Assembly (NCBI GenBank): GCA_028717325.1
Contig: JAQUOB010000058.1
Span: 1 to 7,280 of the forward strand
Direction of reading: 5' to 3'
Source: Candidatus Margulisiibacteriota bacterium
GTDB lineage: Bacteria; Margulisbacteria; WOR-1; O2-12-FULL-45-9; XYB2-FULL-48-7
DNA: 7,280 nucleotides
Part shown: positions 6,851 through 7,280 of the stretch, in pieces
Position numbering within the stretch: the stretch's first letter is position 1
Layout: each line of letters begins with the position of its first letter
Program-made: the position numbers and the translations under genes
The notes under the pieces: generated by a model
Databases searched by the model: none
Told to the model about the DNA's origin: nothing
Seen by the model: only the letters and a program-made list of their open reading frames with translations

Positions 6851-7280
6851 AAATGACGTTCGCCGCCTGACGCAGCTTATGCAGGGCGGCCGCATCGCAC
6901 AACAAGTCATCAAGATATTTCCCATAAGCGCCCCGGTTAATGCTGTCAAATACATCGGACAGGAAGATCTCAAAACAATCGGCCTTGGGCGCTTTAATAA
7001 TCCGGCTGACATTCTTCTCTTTGACCAACAGCTCGTTCTCCAGCTCCGGGGTGATCGAGAAGACCCGCTCCAGTTCCACCGAACAATGCGGGCCGAAAAC
7101 ATTCAAATAATTCCGGTACTCCGTGTTAAAGCCAAAGTGTCCGACCAGGGCTCTGCCGCCGGGATAGACGGCCAGCAGGCTAAAAGCGATATCGGCCCCG
7201 TCCTCCCCGCCCCGATCGTTGATCTGGCAGCGGATCTCGCTTGGCTCAGCCTGGAAAAAGAGCCGGCCGGGGGCGATCGC
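6849..7280 (-). CDS. Gfo/Idh/MocA-family oxidoreductase, C-terminal part (N-terminus outside the window)
   Basis: The reading frame is open from the window edge at 7280 to a TAA at 6849-6851, giving 143 residues that start mid-protein (AIAPGRLFFQAEP). The N-terminal Rossmann NAD(P)-binding domain would lie outside. What is seen resembles the C-terminal alpha/beta domain of Gfo/Idh/MocA sugar dehydrogenases: FSLLAVYPGGRALVGHFGF (33-51), a strand pair that lines the substrate pocket, then TEYRNYLNVFGPHCSVELER (53-72), the typical Tyr-Arg-Asn and 'G..G.. .ER' sheet, and a helical tail ending near LLCDAAALHKLRQAANVI. These enzymes oxidise or reduce sugars or nucleotide sugars with NAD(P); here a role in making an unusual sugar is likely but unproven. 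Assignment rests only on the C-terminal domain. The next gene starts 11 bases downstream, and its ribosome site overlaps this stop. Confidence 0.72.
   Translation of the reverse strand, partial: AIAPGRLFFQAEPSEIRCQINDRGGEDGADIAFSLLAVYPGGRALVGHFGFNTEYRNYLNVFGPHCSVELERVFSITPELENELLVKEKNVSRIIKAPKADCFEIFLSDVFDSINRGAYGKYLDDLLCDAAALHKLRQAANVI

Noticed and set aside
7273..7280. GCGATCGC as evidence of a cyanobacterial origin
   Set aside because: There is one full octamer only, within a general GATC excess. That is not enough to assign a lineage.

Overview
The window is the interior of a single bacterial surface-polysaccharide biosynthesis operon. All seven genes lie on the minus strand, so transcription runs from high to low coordinates, and genes fill essentially the whole 7280 bases. 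It starts and ends inside genes. Bacterial Shine-Dalgarno sites (AGGAGGT, AAGGCGG) precede two starts. The gene families (Wzy/O-antigen-ligase-like protein, GT4 and GT2 glycosyltransferases, nucleotide-sugar enzymes) are those of O-antigen, capsule or exopolysaccharide loci. GC content is moderate and GATC is strikingly frequent. I cannot place the organism in a phylum; an uncultured bacterium with a moderate-GC genome is as far as the sequence goes.

In transcription order: (1) 7280-6849, the C-terminal part of a Gfo/Idh/MocA-type oxidoreductase; (2) 6837-4789, a 682-residue two-domain protein with an N-terminal GT4-like and a C-terminal GT2 glycosyltransferase; (3) 4783-3806, a short-chain epimerase closely resembling GDP-mannose 3,5-epimerase; (4) 3776-2409, a polytopic membrane protein of the O-antigen polymerase/ligase type; (5) 2412-1303, a GT4 glycosyltransferase with an intact E-x7-E motif; (6) 1306-389, a GT2 glycosyltransferase of the rhamnosyltransferase-like type; (7) 392-1, the N-terminal 130 codons of a class I SAM-dependent methyltransferase.

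Together the genes fit a pathway that makes one or more unusual nucleotide sugars (epimerase, oxidoreductase), assembles a repeat unit by successive glycosyl transfers (four transferase domains in three proteins), methylates some group, and polymerises or ligates the product at the membrane. No flippase, initiating phosphoglycosyltransferase or chain-length regulator lies in the window, so the locus must extend beyond one or both ends.

Gene spacing is very tight: 11, 5 and about 29 bases at the first three junctions, then three consecutive ATGA overlaps. I see no promoter, terminator, RNA gene, insertion sequence, CRISPR array or repeat, and no gene-free stretch longer than about 30 bases. 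The points most worth a second look are the GT4-GT2 fusion with a possible internal start exactly at the domain boundary, the plant-like GDP-mannose 3,5-epimerase signature, and the excess of GATC/CGATCG. I found no evidence for a wholly new type of system.
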